DNA of 64,000 nucleotides from Fratercula arctica (GCA_947846985.1 CANTUZ010000011.1:31057589-31121588), one strand, 5' to 3'. Counted from the stretch's first letter, positions 36,575-50,800 are shown. The notes: generated from the letters alone by a model not told the origin. Program-made: numbers and translations.

Positions 36575-37352
36575 ACGGCCACAGGGGTCGGAAGGGACCT
36601 CTGGAAACCGTGTCCTCCAACCACCCCCCCCCGGCACAGCAGGGTCACTCACAACAGGCTGGACAGGATCCATCCAGGCGGGTGTTGAATATCGCCGGAG
36701 AAGGAGACTCCACAGCCTCTCCGGGCAGCCTGGGCCAGGGCTCTGGCACCCTCGAAGTAAAGAAGTTCTTCCTTGCGTTCAGATGGAATTTCCCATGTTC
36801 CAGTTTGTGCCCGTCACCCCTTGTCCTGTCACTGGGCACCACTGAAAAGAGTCTGGGCCCATCCTCTTGACACCCACCCTTTAGATACTGATAAGCATCT
36901 CCGTCTCTGGAGACATTCAAAACCTGCCCTGGCCGTGTTCCTGTGCAACCTGCTCTGGGTGACCCTGCTCTGGCAGGGGGTTGGACTAGATGATCTCCAG
37001 AGGTCCCTTCCAACCCCTGCCATTCTGTGATTCTGTGATGAGATCCCCTCTCAGTCTTCCCTTCTCCAGGATAAACAGACCCAGATCTCTCAACTTTTCC
37101 TCATAAGAGAGGTGGCTCTGTTCCCTTGATCATCTTTGTAGCCCTCCGCTGGACTTTTTCCAGCAGTTCCCTGTCCTTCTTGAGCTGGAGAGCCCAGCAC
37201 TGGACACAGTATCCAGATGTGGCCTCACCAGGGCAGAGCAGAGGGGCAGGATGACCTCCCTCAACCTGCTGGCCACTCTCTTTTTAATGTACCCCAGGAC
37301 ACCGTTGGCCTTCTTGGCCACAAGAGCACATTGCTGGCTCATGGTCAGTTTG
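36575..37352 (-). mobile_element. CR1 LINE interrupted by a second CR1
   Basis: Reverse-oriented CR1 seen in two parts. Part one is 36575-36897 (TCGGAAGGGACCTCTGGAAA to TTAGATACTGATAAGCAT). Part two is 37040-37352 (GAGATCCCCTCTCAGTCTTC to TGGCTCATGGTCAGTTTGTC). The two parts join in register with a full-length CR1 tail when the + strand insert between them is removed. Several short open frames here are ORF2 remnants. Confidence 0.9.
36898..37041 (+). mobile_element. CR1 LINE 3' fragment nested in older CR1
   Basis: Sense-oriented CR1 tail of about 145 bases, starting CCGTCTCTGGAGACATTCAA, passing GGTTGGACTAGATGATCTCC and ending in the paired repeat ATTCTGTGATTCTGTG. It splits the reverse-oriented CR1 around it, so it was inserted later. 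The borders read AGCAT on the left and GTGATGAG on the right; at most a few bases could be a target-site duplication. Confidence 0.88.
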
Positions 37353-40300
37353 TCTGCATCCTTTTTAAATCTTTTTTGTAAATTTAGGCTTCAATGGAAA
37401 TTAGGTTTCAATTTTCCAATGGACAGCCCCACCGGTGTCCGGAGTGGTTAAAAGCCACAGAGGGTTTTCTCTGCTAACCCCTGGCCCTGTACTTGGTTTT
37501 CAGTGTCGCTGACGGTAACCAATACTTAGTTTTCCTATGGATGTTAAAATGCTGACACCAAACCCTCTTAGCTGTCTCTCCCACGTAAGGGCAGGGAGAG
37601 CGGAGCCTGGCAGTGCTTGCAGCAGGGGTCAAGCAGCCTCCGGTCCTGCCTCCAGCACACCCAGTCCCAGCAGCCAGAGGCCAAGGTGAGAGATGTTTCA
37701 GGATCATTCAATACTGGGATGCTCATAATTCGCAGCATCATGGTGAGAAACTTGGCAAAAGTTTGCTAAAAGCATTATACGGCGTGAGAATTCCTAAAAT
37801 AGTCAACAGCCCAGACACGCGCATTTTTAAATTGCTCTCACATTAAGGAGAAATAAAAAGCAAACCAACTAAACAACCTTTTTTATGCTTTGCCAGTTTG
37901 CTTGCAATGGAAAAGTCACCACTGAGAGAATTTTAAATGATGATTTATCACCAAGGAGGAAAGGATCGTGCTCTTCTCAACAAAAAGCTGTACATGCTGG
38001 AAATAACAGCGTGCACTGCATGTAACAAACAGGCCCCACTAGTAGCCCTTTTGGAACAAAAAACAACATATAATTTATGAGTTGGCAGGGCGAGTTGTCT
38101 GCAGCCACCTTTCCAATGGCTGTTACATAAAGCATTACTGCACCTAAATTTCCTTATATGAACCTAAGTGAAATTCATCTTTACGTTGAACTTGCTGCAC
38201 CAAAATCCCCATGCATTAGCTCCTATTCCAGACAAAATGCTTTCCCTAAAGCACTGTATTGTTGCTGAAAAAACTCCCAAACACCACTAAGCTTCAAAGC
38301 TGAAACCAAAAGTCTCTTTGATTACCAAGCACGAGAGACAAGTTTAGACACAACATATGGAAACAACCACCACTGCCCAGAGCAGCTTCTCCCGGTTACA
38401 CGCAGGAAACTTTTACGATGCGGTGGAAATTCAGAGATGGAGATGTTTTAACTTATCTGAAATGAAAGCTGGGGAAAAGAAAGTGTCTTGATTTCTTTTA
38501 TTTTCTCAGTGCCTGTTAGCATCGGTATCTTTTCACTCATTCTGCATGAACTCACAGAAAGCTTTTGTATCAATTCTGCTTTGCGCTATTATTGTGACTT
38601 CTGGAGACAGGAAGGGCCATGGAGCACTGGGGCCATCACACCCGCCATCCATGTCATTAGTGTCCCCAGTACCCAGCAAGGTCCAAAACCTCAGCGGGAA
38701 CATCTCTCAGGGAAGAAGCATCCACTACCTGCCTACAAATCCACAAACCCCCAGTATCAGGAGACAGGTTATGCTGGAGCTTTTCCCCAGGCTGGCTGAT
38801 ATGTGCTGGTAATTTTTCAAAGCTTGTAGAGCTGTGTGAGATCTCTGCCCTTCTGACATACCAGCGTGACATTTTATTGAGGTGACTTGAGAAGTGATTG
38901 AAGGCAAACTGATGGTCCTGACGACAGAAACCTTCCCTGGGAGATCTGTGCCTCAGTCAAATAAAGTGTGAGCATCAAAACTATTTGCTGGTATGTAACT
39001 CTGAAAGAATGAGACAACTTCTGCATCTCAGGACTCATCCTGTCAGGGGCACATATTCACTCCATATCTCATATAGAAAAGCAAGTTCTTCCCAGCGCTC
39101 TTTGGCACATTGATGGAGCGAACAAAATCCCCAGGACCAACCTTTCCTGGTCCCATAAAATCCACCAAAGCCAAGGGAAGATTTCTTCCCATACGCTGAG
39201 TGGGCTCTGGCAATGCCTGTGGGTCCCTTGGCTTGTACTGAGGGTGGCAGCGAGGGGGCATGGGGACACGGGCAGCGCTCTCCAGGACCTGCCTGGGCGT
39301 AAAGGCTGTGCTGGAGAGCTGGGGGAGCAGAGTGCTGTATTTGGGGTGTGTTTGGGTTTGACTTTTCAGTACTACTCATTCGGGAGGATGCTGCAAGAGA
39401 CAGCAAATCCCTCTTTGAATAGGCAGATTATATTTGTATTTAACTTGTGCTTGAGTTCTCTCCCTTTCTCCTCCTCGCTGCCCAACCCAAACCTGCCAGC
39501 TGCTTCACTGAGCGCACCAAACAATGGCAAAGGATCTCAAGGCACATGAGGAAAAACCCTTGTGTAATCTCCTTGCTCCGATACAGCAAACAGCCAGCAT
39601 ATTTACTGAACATAAAGAGATGTAAAAAGGGGATTTGTGTTCCCCTGCAGCGTCCCTCAAGATGCAGATAGAGACATTTCCTAAGCTTCATAGGAATAAA
39701 CCCAGATCCCAATCCTACAAGCGCATCAGCTGACACTGGTATGCCTATACCATCCTACACCAGATAAAGTAATATGCAATAAAACAAAACAATTCACCTG
39801 TCTTTCAGGCCTCTCACATGGTGCTGAATCACTAGACATCTTGTAAGGGCTGCAGGCAGCACCCAACGAGCACTTCTCTTTGGGGACAGAGTGGTGGTGA
39901 GTCTTAAGGAGGAAACAACGCTGGTCCCGAGATCTGTGTAAGAGGTTGTGCTGAAAACGACGCAGGGAGGTTGCAAAACCACTCAGATTTAAAAAAAAAA
40001 AAAAAATAAAAAAAAATCAAGTGAGAAAGAACAAAAACATCACGGTGTGGTTTGAGGGAAAACCCTAAGGAGGAGAGCAAAAGCATTTTGGCAGAGTTTT
40101 GGCTGCGGGACCAGCGGAACGGCTGTGTCGTGCAAGCCCAGCCTTGGCACCGCAGCGAGGGACTGCTGGGACACGGCTCGCCCGGCACGGCAGCGGGGTC
40201 CTCCCGGAGCTGCCCACTCCCCGCTCCCCCAGGCTTGGGATTCGCTAGTGTTTACTTGGCCTGTGGATGCTTTTTAATCCGATGTCATGGGTTTTTCAAG

Positions 40301-41716
40301 TGTGCCAATTCCCGCTGTAGCCTGCTGCCAACTGATTGATGGTTTATGCCATTAACAGCGCCTGAGGATGTGAATTGCTAAAGAGCAGTGGGAATATTTA
40401 CTTTCTCCTGCTAATGCAAGTAGCAAGCAGAGGACTTCAAAAACCTTGTAACCTGCATGCAGCCAGCTGCAGACCGAGCCTGCCTGTGGGCAAAAAGAAA
40501 CTGCGGGACACAGCTCCATAGGGAGAAACAACTAAAATATAACAAATCCGCAGGGCAGAGTGCTCAAAGACAGGCCGTAGCATTAAAACACCGTGCTGCC
40601 TGCAGGGAGCGACCATATGAGAGGTGCGAGACAGTGGATTTGTTTTCTTAGAAGAGCTGAAATAGGAAAAAAAGAAAGGAAAATCAAGGAAAATTAATTG
40701 TGAGCTGATTGTCCCTGCCTTATTCCCATTCTCTAGGACCAGACCTTTAGCCTCTCTATGAGCATGTATACGCACACGTGTGTGCACATACACATAGGCA
40801 CACACATCCCTGCAACCGGAAACCTTACAGACTGCCAGGTATACTGTACAAAAGCACTTTGGGAAATTTAAACTGATTAAATCAACACACACATCTCAGT
40901 GGCTCCCATTTTTTTTTTGACCATGGCTCAAAGCCTCACCACCCATTGCTACCACGGCTTCTCCGTCGAGCCAGCCCAGAGCCCCTCCGCTTCTCTCACT
41001 GCCACACCTCCGCCAGCGAGACAAACACAGAGCCACAGTGGAGGAGTAAATACTCGTTATCAATTGTCTTGACACTTAGGAAAGCACTGGAAATTTCAGC
41101 TACCTTGCTATTTCGCATCGTCCTGTTATTACCCATTGTCAAACTTCCTCCGCGTGTTTGTTTTACAATTACTCATCTCTCAGGGGAGCGGTGGGGGAAG
41201 AGACCGGGCACAGGGAGCAGAGAGCAGCAATTTCACCAAGAAATAATAGTAACCGACCAAAATGAACTGATCACATGGATACATCAGTGCAAATGAGACA
41301 AGAAAGATTCCCGGTTGTGTTATCTCCAAATTGCTACCTGCCTATAGCTGTGCCTGCTATTAGCTGCCCAGCTGCTGGGGGACGGCTGCAGCACCCGGTC
41401 CTTCTCCTGCTCATTAATTCCAGCAGCAATTCCCAGCCACAGGAGCGGGTTGTGTCTGTTTGCTAAAATGCTGTAAAGCTCCTTGGATGTGAACGGTGTG
41501 TTAAAGCCAGAAAGACACTGAATGGCTCTGAGGTGTCTGTCCCTGGGGCTCCATAGCGGAGTAGCTCCTGGTGTGCATACAAGGGACCTGGCATGCCTGG
41601 GTGCACCGCGCAGATGCTGCACGTCCCTCCTGTCCCCTTCTGCACGCCAGGTGACCTGTTCCTCTCTACCTTTTCTTAGCTCACAGGTAAAGGTAAGGTA
41701 CCTGAACTGGATCATT
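37353..41716. other. Intergenic sequence, no gene seen
   Basis: It contains an A16 run at 39991 and an alternating purine-pyrimidine CA/TG patch near 40768-40808. No frame has recognisable similarity and no SNTN- or C3orf49-like exon was seen on the minus strand. Confidence 0.45.
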
Positions 41717-41985
41717 CAATGATTTAGGCTGCAAAGGGTCTTTGGAGGTCCCTAGTCCAACCTCCTGCCCACAGCAGGGCCAGCTTCAGATTTAGGCGAG
41801 GTTGCTTAGTGCCTGGACCCAAGTATCTGAGGGTCCCCAGAGACAGAGGTCCCCCACAGCCTCTCTGGACCCCGGTTCCAACACTCAACCATTCCTGTTG
41901 GGAAATTTTTATTCTTTGCTGTCTGATTGACTTTGCTGGCCATTGTGCCATTGCCCCTGGTACTTGTGGCCATGGGATGAGCTGT
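41717..41985 (-). mobile_element. CR1 LINE 3' fragment, diverged
   Basis: Reverse CR1 with landmarks AAAGGGTCTTTGGAGGTCCC, AGTCCAACCTCCTGCCCACA, CCACAGCCTCTCTGGACCCC and CCATTGTGCCATTGCCCCTG. It lacks the terminal repeat and has multiple substitutions and small indels. The right border fades out near 41985. Confidence 0.8.
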
Positions 41986-43202
41986 CACGCAGCCAAGCAG
42001 CATCTCCTGGACATGACCTCCCTCGGCAGCCCCTTCCCCAGCCTGGACGTGCTCTCCAGGGCTTTGTGTGCCAGGATCTGACCACCAAAGTTAGCATGCA
42101 ATTCTGCTACTGCTCATTTAGACAAAGCGCCGAACAGGATAAAAAAAAGCTCCCGTATTGATGGCACTTTTTTTTTTCTCCAGCAAAATAGGAGATGGAG
42201 AGGTAGGACTTCACATAAGACTGGAACTGAGCTCTCAGACAGTGTTACCACCTCCCTGCCATCAGCACAACCACCCTGGCTTTCCAGCAGCTGAGGGGAG
42301 AGAACAACCCCAGTGCTCACCATGTCACATCCCACTGCGCCGTCAGTCTGGGTGGCTGAACACCTCACCCCAAAACGTTCCTCTCTGGAAGCAGTTTTGC
42401 CTGCGGAGCTGCCCGCTGAGCGCTCGCGCTGTGCATGGCACCAGCACGGTACAGTCCTCCTCCGGCAGACTGACATGATGACCAATAACATTTTATTTGT
42501 AAATCCCAAAGTAAAATAATTAGTCGGGTTCCCCCATCAGAAAGCCAAACTATTACAGTGGTGAATGATATTGTAGCAGCACCTATAATTAAGGAACTGA
42601 TAGCATTTTAATTATAAACTAATATCTTCAGTGGCTGACAATCCAGCTGTACAGCAGATCCGTTAAAAGTGAGATGGCCAGTTCCTGAGTTATAGACCAG
42701 CAATTGAAGTTTTAGGGATTTATTTTGTACTTCTTGTTTACTAAGATGTGTTTCTTGCCTATTAAGAGCTTTGGGGGAATTTCAGTCCAGTCCTTATGTT
42801 AATGAGTAGTGGGCTTTCCTTTAATTTTCAATGATTCCTCGTCACTGCATGGGGTGGGGACATCCTGAGGCCAGCAAGTGTCTCGCTGGGCTTTCTGCCA
42901 TCGCACCAAAGCCAACACGGTGCTGCTTTAACAATTTCCACCTTCAAAGCACCGGGCCAGTTCCTGCTTAGTACCACCGAGCAGCTTTGCTGAACTCCCT
43001 TTAGAAGGTGCCTTAAGTACCAGTGGGGATTTATTAAGTTATTACCTAAAATTTAAAAATACATTTTAAACAATAAAACTTCATTAGGCTGCTAAAAACT
43101 CAACAGTTTGCAATATCCAAAATATTAAAAACAAGATGAAGATTGTCCCTTCCCCAGCTTCTGTTTCTGAGCCGCTGCAGAACAAAACTGTGCTTCACTT
43201 GA

Positions 43203-43228
43203 TTTTTTTTTTTTTTTTTTTTTTTTTT
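43203..43228 (+). repeat. T26 mononucleotide run
   Basis: Uninterrupted 26-base T run. The downstream sequence shows no recognisable retroelement tail, so orientation and origin are unknown. Confidence 0.9.
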
Positions 43229-44861
43229 CTTCATTCAGGAGCTCAGACAGAACGTTCAGACTTTGCAGACACGGAGCCCTCCGGAGTCCCTGTCCCTGCA
43301 AGGGCTCACACGCTCCAAGCCCGTGCTCAACCTGGCAGCGGAGCAGGGCCCACAGCACACAGCCAAGAGGCCACCAGCGATGGGTCCCAAGCGTACAGGT
43401 ACCAAACACACCAGCATCACCTACGCTGTGAGTTTTCTGCCAAAAACATTCCTACCCTGCAGCAGCCACTGCTCATCCTGGGACTGAGGTGGAAGTACCC
43501 CCCAGGTAAACACTGCTATTAGGTTAAGCTACTTCAAGCCAAGCCCAGGCTGAAAAAAGTGATAACAAAAATGACAAACTCTGATCCAGGGAAGTCTGCA
43601 AGGACTTGTATTTTGCTGGCTGGCCCTGGGACAGATGCGCTGAAGCAGAAAATGCCCAGGGCAGCTGTTGTTACCTGCCTGCAAGGTAGGAGCGTGCAGC
43701 CACCTCTGATCTCCCGAGGCCCAGGAGTTATAAGCTGTGCTGCCTGGTCTGCACAGCTAGCCTTGCCCTCTCTGCAGTGGTGACAAAAACGCAGCCAGGA
43801 CACAGGTCCCCTATCACCTCCCTGCCTTTTCCAGCATGGGTCTCCAGTGAGGACCCGTGTACAGGCTTTTCCCTCATCCCCTGCCTGGGGACACACAGGG
43901 ATGCTCAGGCTTTGCGCAGAGACAGTCACTGCCTGGAAAATCACCCGCACTGGCATGCATTTCTGAGAACATATTTCCATCCTTCAGGTCTGGCTCAAGG
44001 GAAAGGTCCCTGCAGAGCTCAGCAGAAGCAACACTTGGGAACAGCAACCTGCTGAACGAGACGCGCCGTGTCTTAATTACAGTGGGCTGTTATTCACCAG
44101 CATCATTGACACTTGCACTGGAAGATAAGACGTGAAGCCTGTCGGGCAGGGAGCTTCCCGGAATGCTGCGTGGTGCAGGGATGGCTCCGGCAGCTGGGCT
44201 CTGGAGCCCCCACTGCCCTGGGAGCATCCCACACACCAACGACCTGCAACATCGAGCTGGGCGGCAAGAGAAGAGCCCTGACTTAGCAGGCGAGGGCAAG
44301 GCATCAAGTTCACTTGGCCAACTCATTCCCACTCCTCCCACCCTTGTGCTTTGGCTTCCTCCACCCACCGCTGCCTCCCTGGCTGGGTCGCCCGCCCTCC
44401 CCGGGCACCGTGCTCCCTTCCCCTCCAGCAACCCCCTCATAAACCAGCAGAAACAAAAACTGTGCCGTTTACAGCAGCCTCTCAGCCTGGCCAGGCTCTC
44501 AGGGCAGATGTTCAAAGCTTTTAGGTGCTTCCATGCAGAGAGAGCAGCACCTACTGGGGCTTTTAGAAATGTCTTGAGAAAGCTGTGTGACCTCCCCTCC
44601 CTCCTTGGTCACACTGAAGATCCTGCTCAGGGACCTGCCTCCACACTCAGGCACTAAAGAGCCTTTTAAAAATTTTGGCCCATGGGCTGTCGTGGGATGG
44701 AGAAAGCGTCCTTACACCAACAGCGCCTGCGGCAGTTCGGGAGGGGCGCACCTCAGAAAGAGGGGGATGGCCCTTCGCAGCAGCAGCAGTTATCGCTGCC
44801 TGGCCTCATGGGATTTTAAGTGCCGCAAATATACTTGTTTGTTTCCATTACTTACATTTTG

Positions 44862-44887
44862 CATATATATATATATATATATATATT
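44862..44887. repeat. (AT)n microsatellite
   Basis: Thirteen uninterrupted AT units. The IYIY stretches in overlapping frames come from this repeat. Confidence 0.95.
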
Positions 44888-47800
44888 TCCAAACCTCAGA
44901 TTATTAAGCACGATTTTCTCTGCTGGAGAGCTCAAGTAGCTGAACACGCAAGGGAATGCCATAGCACTCATCACCACACAAATACCCCAGTTTAATCCAG
45001 ATGCAACTGAGTAACGGCTGTTAGTGTTGTGCCCTGCGCTGGGATGGCACAGACACATGCGGTTACCTGCTGTCATTGGACAAAGCTAATTCCAGGGCTC
45101 GGAGCTGGACCCTGCCAGGAGAGGTGAGAGTCCATCTCCATCCTCCAGAAGGACGCAGGCACCAAATGCACTACGCGCGCAAGCTTCTAGCAAGCACTAG
45201 TGACATTTAAGCTATGATAAAATACTTTTGTTTCCTGCTTAAACCTTATGAACAATGATTTGACACCTTTCCCATAAGCTTTTGAGGAGCTGTGCTGAAG
45301 GAGGAAGGATTAGCCTCGGGACAGGGCACAAGCAAGGACACAAACTGGAGCTTATTCATCACTCAGGCGATCACTTCTCATTCCAGGGCTAGTTATGCGA
45401 GATGTTAATTTGAACTGGCAGCAGATTTTGCATAAAGACATCTCAGAACACCAGTCAGCCCCAACATTCACTGTGGAATTTAGTTTTCATCTTCCTAAAA
45501 CCTTATAATGAAGTCTTCCAGTGCAGATCTTGCTTTAAGCTTTGCTGCGGTGACATTGAACACTAGCAGAGAATACACTCCCTCCAAAGGGTAAAGGGAG
45601 GAATATTATTACTGTTAAGTCTCCTGTGCTTGGCCTTAACTTCTTCACAGTATTAAGACTCTAAGAAACGTTGGGGTTATGTCCATAGGATTTGCAGCAT
45701 CTTTCCTTTCCATGTATGTAACAGCATCGCCTAGAGCTTTTATGCAGGAGCAAAGCATTTACTGGATGTTACTGGAACTATTTCTATGACATCTTTTTTC
45801 AGCCTAGAATGTATTTATTTTATCCTCTCTTTATAAAGATAGTTTCACCAACGTGGTTACCACTCTTCGGAGACTCTTCCCGGGACCTTTCTCTTTCATT
45901 TCCCTTCTGAAACCATAGGCTACTATTGAAAACAGCTTCCTCCCATTTTTTCTAACTGGAAAAACCCCTCTTGAACCCTGAAGTTGCATCTTTAGAAGAC
46001 CAATGGCAAACCCTGAATTCATTCACTTGTTCTGCACACACAGCTCTTCAGGCATCACATGGTTCTTTTATCTACTCACTTTCAGCTCTTTGTTCAAGCC
46101 TCCTATTTCATATTTTAAAAATAAAAATAAGCAAGCCCAAACCCTGTGAAGGCGCTTGTTTTCCCCTCTGCCTGCATCTCTCCTGTTTGCACAGGGATGC
46201 CTTTGCAAACCTGCCCTTGGCCACCTTCTCTCCACTTACGCCTCAGCAGCGGTTGGAGCAGAGCCCCTCCAGCATCGCTCCCCAGCCCGGAGGGGCAGAT
46301 CCTCGGCTGACGCACCCGCTGCCGTCTAAGCAGGTTCCTGCACTCGCTGGGAAGTGACCCACAGTCCTCAGTGTAAAAGAAGAGCAAAAAAACAGGAGAA
46401 GGATTGCTGTTCTTTGCTCACACCGTCTAATTATAGGTAGGACTTTTACACAAAGGCACAAAATGTTAATGTCAGGGAAGCACATTTCTCTCCTGTATCT
46501 TCCCTTACTCATTCTGCGCGCTTCTGAGGATACAGGAGAGAGCAACTCCTACATGCAATTTATATATATCCGTGGATATATGTGTGAGAGATTTTTAATA
46601 AAAAGAGGATGACAGTTGCTACAGGAAATTATGAATACATGCATATATACACACACTCACACACGCATCCTGAGCCTTCGAGACCTTTCAGTTTCTTGAA
46701 GGAAATACTTTTAAAGAAGGGTGATGCCCCTCTGTTTGCTCTTGCTCGAACCAAGAGCTCAGCAGTGAGGAAGGGGGTGAACATGCACCCGAGCCCTCCT
46801 CCCGAGCTCTGATCTAAGAGCACATGTTGTTTTGTGACGTGGGCATGTGAATAAGTTGTCTTCGAGCAAGCCATGGCACAGCTACTCTAGTAAATGCACA
46901 TTTACCCTACAGTTAATGCAAGGCAGCACATCGGGAGGGGTGACTACTTCATATGGCAGTTGCGAGCACCAGCTTTCCCCTACAGGAGGGAAGAGCAGGG
47001 TTTCATTTCTACTCCACCCGAAATGTAGCCTTAGATCCAGTCACTGGCAAAATACTTTAAGACCCTCGAGCTTTTGTTTTCTTCTAAAACTCCTATAATC
47101 GCTACATAAATAATCAGTTTAGTGCAGGATGGTTCAATCAATCTGGCCCTGGGAAAACGCTAAGTAATAACAGTTTTGCACAAGCTGCAGACTGGTGTCT
47201 TTATTAAAAACCTACATCAAAGCCCATGCCTAGTCCGGTCTATTCATGCCACCGCTCTCGTTTTAAACGTGCTCATACACTGAAGAATCCTGACGGATTG
47301 GAGCCGTAGGAGGTAAACCAGCAGATTGAAGAGGTTAAATGTATTTCTTTACTAATGGGACTGATGCTGTTCAAAGCTCCCATAAAAATTCAGCATGAAG
47401 AGCTTCCTAAGCTCAGGGGTTTTATAGCCTTCATGATCATTCAACCTTTAAGCAGATACAAAAAAAATTTTTCTCTGCCTCTCTCTGAATATATCCATCT
47501 CCTCAGGAGCAAGTTGAAGACTTTTACAGAGAGCTTGATAAAATTCCTGAGACAACTCATTAATTCTAGTCACTTCAGCAGTGACTTCCCCGCCACTTGT
47601 GGCACTCAAAGAGGTTACAGATTGCCTTAGTAAGAATGAATCCTGTTCATTAGCCACGTCCCTGCACTTGCATATTAATATTGTCTGGCCTTATTAAATA
47701 TAGAAACCTATTCTCTTTTAATCTGTTTTTAAACAGGCATTTTTTTTCCTGGGGATAGCCATGGAATAATTCATAATGAGTTATCCCACCCCCAAAAAGT

Positions 47801-50800
47801 TTGTGAAATTCCCCGAATGGCCTCCTGTTGCTGCTGGGGAGGTGGGGCAGGCCAGTTAGCTCTGTGGATGTTCTGCTTCTACCCCTGTTTTGGTGGGAAA
47901 TTTAAAAACTTTTGCGCTGCACACCCTCTTCGCCACTTTATGGAGACATAATTTAATCAGCAGGACTTTTAGCTCTGTTACATGTGTTTTTAAAAACAGG
48001 ATCCAGTGGTGAGAATAAGAAACAATAGTCACAAACGGTGCCAGTGGTAGGTGCGAGGGACCTCGCAGCAACCCCTTACCCGCTCTACAGCTCAGCTTTC
48101 GCACAGCACAACCCAACCAAACACCATCGCTGCCCTCAAGTAACTCAAAAGCAGAAAGGCTTGGCAGCAGCAGGTAACTCGCTACCAAAGAAATCTTTAT
48201 TCTACAGGGTAAAGACAGTCCTGTTAATTTATTTGACTAAAATGAGACCTGCTTGAAATCTCTCAACTGTGTTTTATTGAATAAGCGTTTTCATGTAAAC
48301 AGAAATTTTGAAGGACCTTGGGGAGAGGAGATGTATTGAAGAAAATGTTGCCTTTTTGGCAACAGAAAACTTATAACTTTGGCGTTTTCCATAAAAATGA
48401 GGCCTCTTGTGCTGTTAACTAGATAAGGAACAGTGTTATATCCTGAAATGGGATTTTCCATCTTTTTTTATCAGCTTCCAAGATTAATAGCTTTACAAGA
48501 ATCTAATCCTTTCAGAAACCCAGCACAAATATTTCCCTCTTGCATCTTGCAATAGCAAACCATTCAGCCAAAGTGGACACACAAAAGTCTAGCAGCTAAT
48601 TTGAGCTAATTTGGTCATTCTGAGGAGGCTGCAGGAAAAGAATTGGAGACAGAAGAATTACGGGGGAACTCAGGTATTTAGTGGCAGCCAAAACCCCCCC
48701 CTGCTACCGGCAAGGCACCATAAACCAAGAGCAGTTCAAACCCATGGCTGCTGCTAAGCTGCTGGTTGTTGGTGTGGCAGCATTTTCAATATTCATTATA
48801 ATGAGGAGTTTCTGACGAGCTCTTGGTGCGGTTTATAGCACAAGGCCAGGTATAGCTCATTTTCCGAGAATAAGTGGCAAAAAAATCAGTATCTGTTGCA
48901 GCTTTTTGACAACTTATGATTATGGTTGGAACTGCAGTCAAGCAATTTCAGACAGGAGAGCAAGTAATTTCCCAGAGTTATCCACCAGGGCAGCACCCTC
49001 CCTATCTGAACACCCATGGAGAAGAGAGCGTTCCCGCCATTCAAGTGCATGAGGGGAAAATGCACTTTTCTTTTTTTTCCCCTTTGAGAGAAAAAACCCT
49101 TCCATTTTTTCTATCCTTTGCAATCTCTAGTGATTTTCTGTAATGCTAAAAATACACTGAAAATCCCAGCTCTCGGGTAGCGCTCCTGCACAGCACTATT
49201 CCGACTGTGAACCCAGGAGTCCCCGCGTGCTCCCTGCTGCGTGACGGAGCCCCGATGGCGAGCACTGCGCTTCGGCGCTTAATTCTGCGCTCTCAGTGAC
49301 CTCCACCTTTTTTATACCGACCCAATACACAACACAACCATGACAAAAGTCCTTTTCCTGCCTTTTTAGGGACTGACTTGCTTCCCATCCCCAGTACCCG
49401 TGCTGGACACCCAATTCACAATGGAGACAGTTCAAACGCTATTGACAGTGGACCAGGTCCTCTGCGCTTTCAGGAGCCGGCCGCTCGTGGGGCTGCGCAG
49501 ACGGCTCTGGGACAGCACAGCTAGATCCAGCATCCTTTAGATCAACGCTGACTTCAGCGCCGGCACAGCTGAACCTACCTACCCCCGCCAAATTTCTCCA
49601 CTACGTTGATGCAAGGCTGACATAAATGAAATCAGAAACGTGATTCATCACTTTCAGAAGCCACTTTGCTGTGTTTTTCAAGAACCATGATACTCTCTCA
49701 GCTGAATTTTACCAAGAAATCAATTACCTACTAGCTATTACATTTATCAAAACAGGTTTCCAGTGATGTAAATCATCGTCACCTTGCTGAAGCTGGTAGC
49801 ACCGAGCCCATCTGCACAAGCCAGGCAAGTAGCCTATCTCCTATTAGCACGGATGGCAATATATGAACCTTGTACAGCTGACAGACGTTTATGGAGGATA
49901 ATTATGGAGACAGCAAGAATATCAGTTACTTTGACAGGTTAATGGTTTCTTTTTAATTAGATTCACAGGCACAGAGGTGATTGCAAATAATTCAGTTGTT
50001 GCTGAGCTAACGTGTCTTTATGGGGACAGGTCCCCAGATGTACTTCATTCTGCGCCAAAGAGCAGTCCATCAAGTAGGGGGAAGCTCTTCAAGCAAGACC
50101 AAGGCTGGGAACACCACCTGTGAAGTAAAACTGAGCCCAGGTGTCTTGTTTGCCACAAACTGCCCCATTTACGGCAGTGTCTAGCCTGACCCAAGCCCAC
50201 CCCTGGCTGGAAGCAAGATGGATGTGGCACATGGCAGCCTGTGTGATGGGACCCGGGTGTACATGGGTTACAGCAGGGAAAGGAGGAGAGATAGTTGGGG
50301 GGTGTGGGCCCCTGGCAGGCCATAGTGAGCCAATTAACCACACGCATGTGGGACGTATGGTTGAGCACAGTGTGCCGTGGGCCTGGGAGCTGCGCCAGTC
50401 AGGCCTTTAATTATTTAAACCAGAACAAACAGCAAAATGACTTGATTTTGTGAATCTGGGGGATACCTGTCAGCATTTGGCAGGGCTGGAGCTGGCTGGC
50501 AGGCACAGCCACCGGCAGGGAGCCCGCAGGGACCACCTCGCTCCAAGGGTCTCTGGTCCCTGGCCAAAGGAGAGTACCGGTGGGGGCATCCTCACCACTG
50601 CCATGCCATGGGCTGCCTGCCCTCGGACCTGCTGGGACCGCTGGGCACCGAGCTGGCTTTGAACAGGAGATGAGGGCCTCCTACATACTATTTTCAGAAT
50701 GCAATTAGAAAAATAAATAGATAAACGCTCTTTTGCTTTTGGCCTCAGATATGAATACCTCAAAGAATTACCTTTTCATTACATGGAGTGTATGGTTCCA

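Noticed and set aside
36108..36845. 245-codon + strand frame
   Set aside because: Lies in GC-rich sequence and runs into the reverse-oriented CR1. Composition and repeat overlap explain it.
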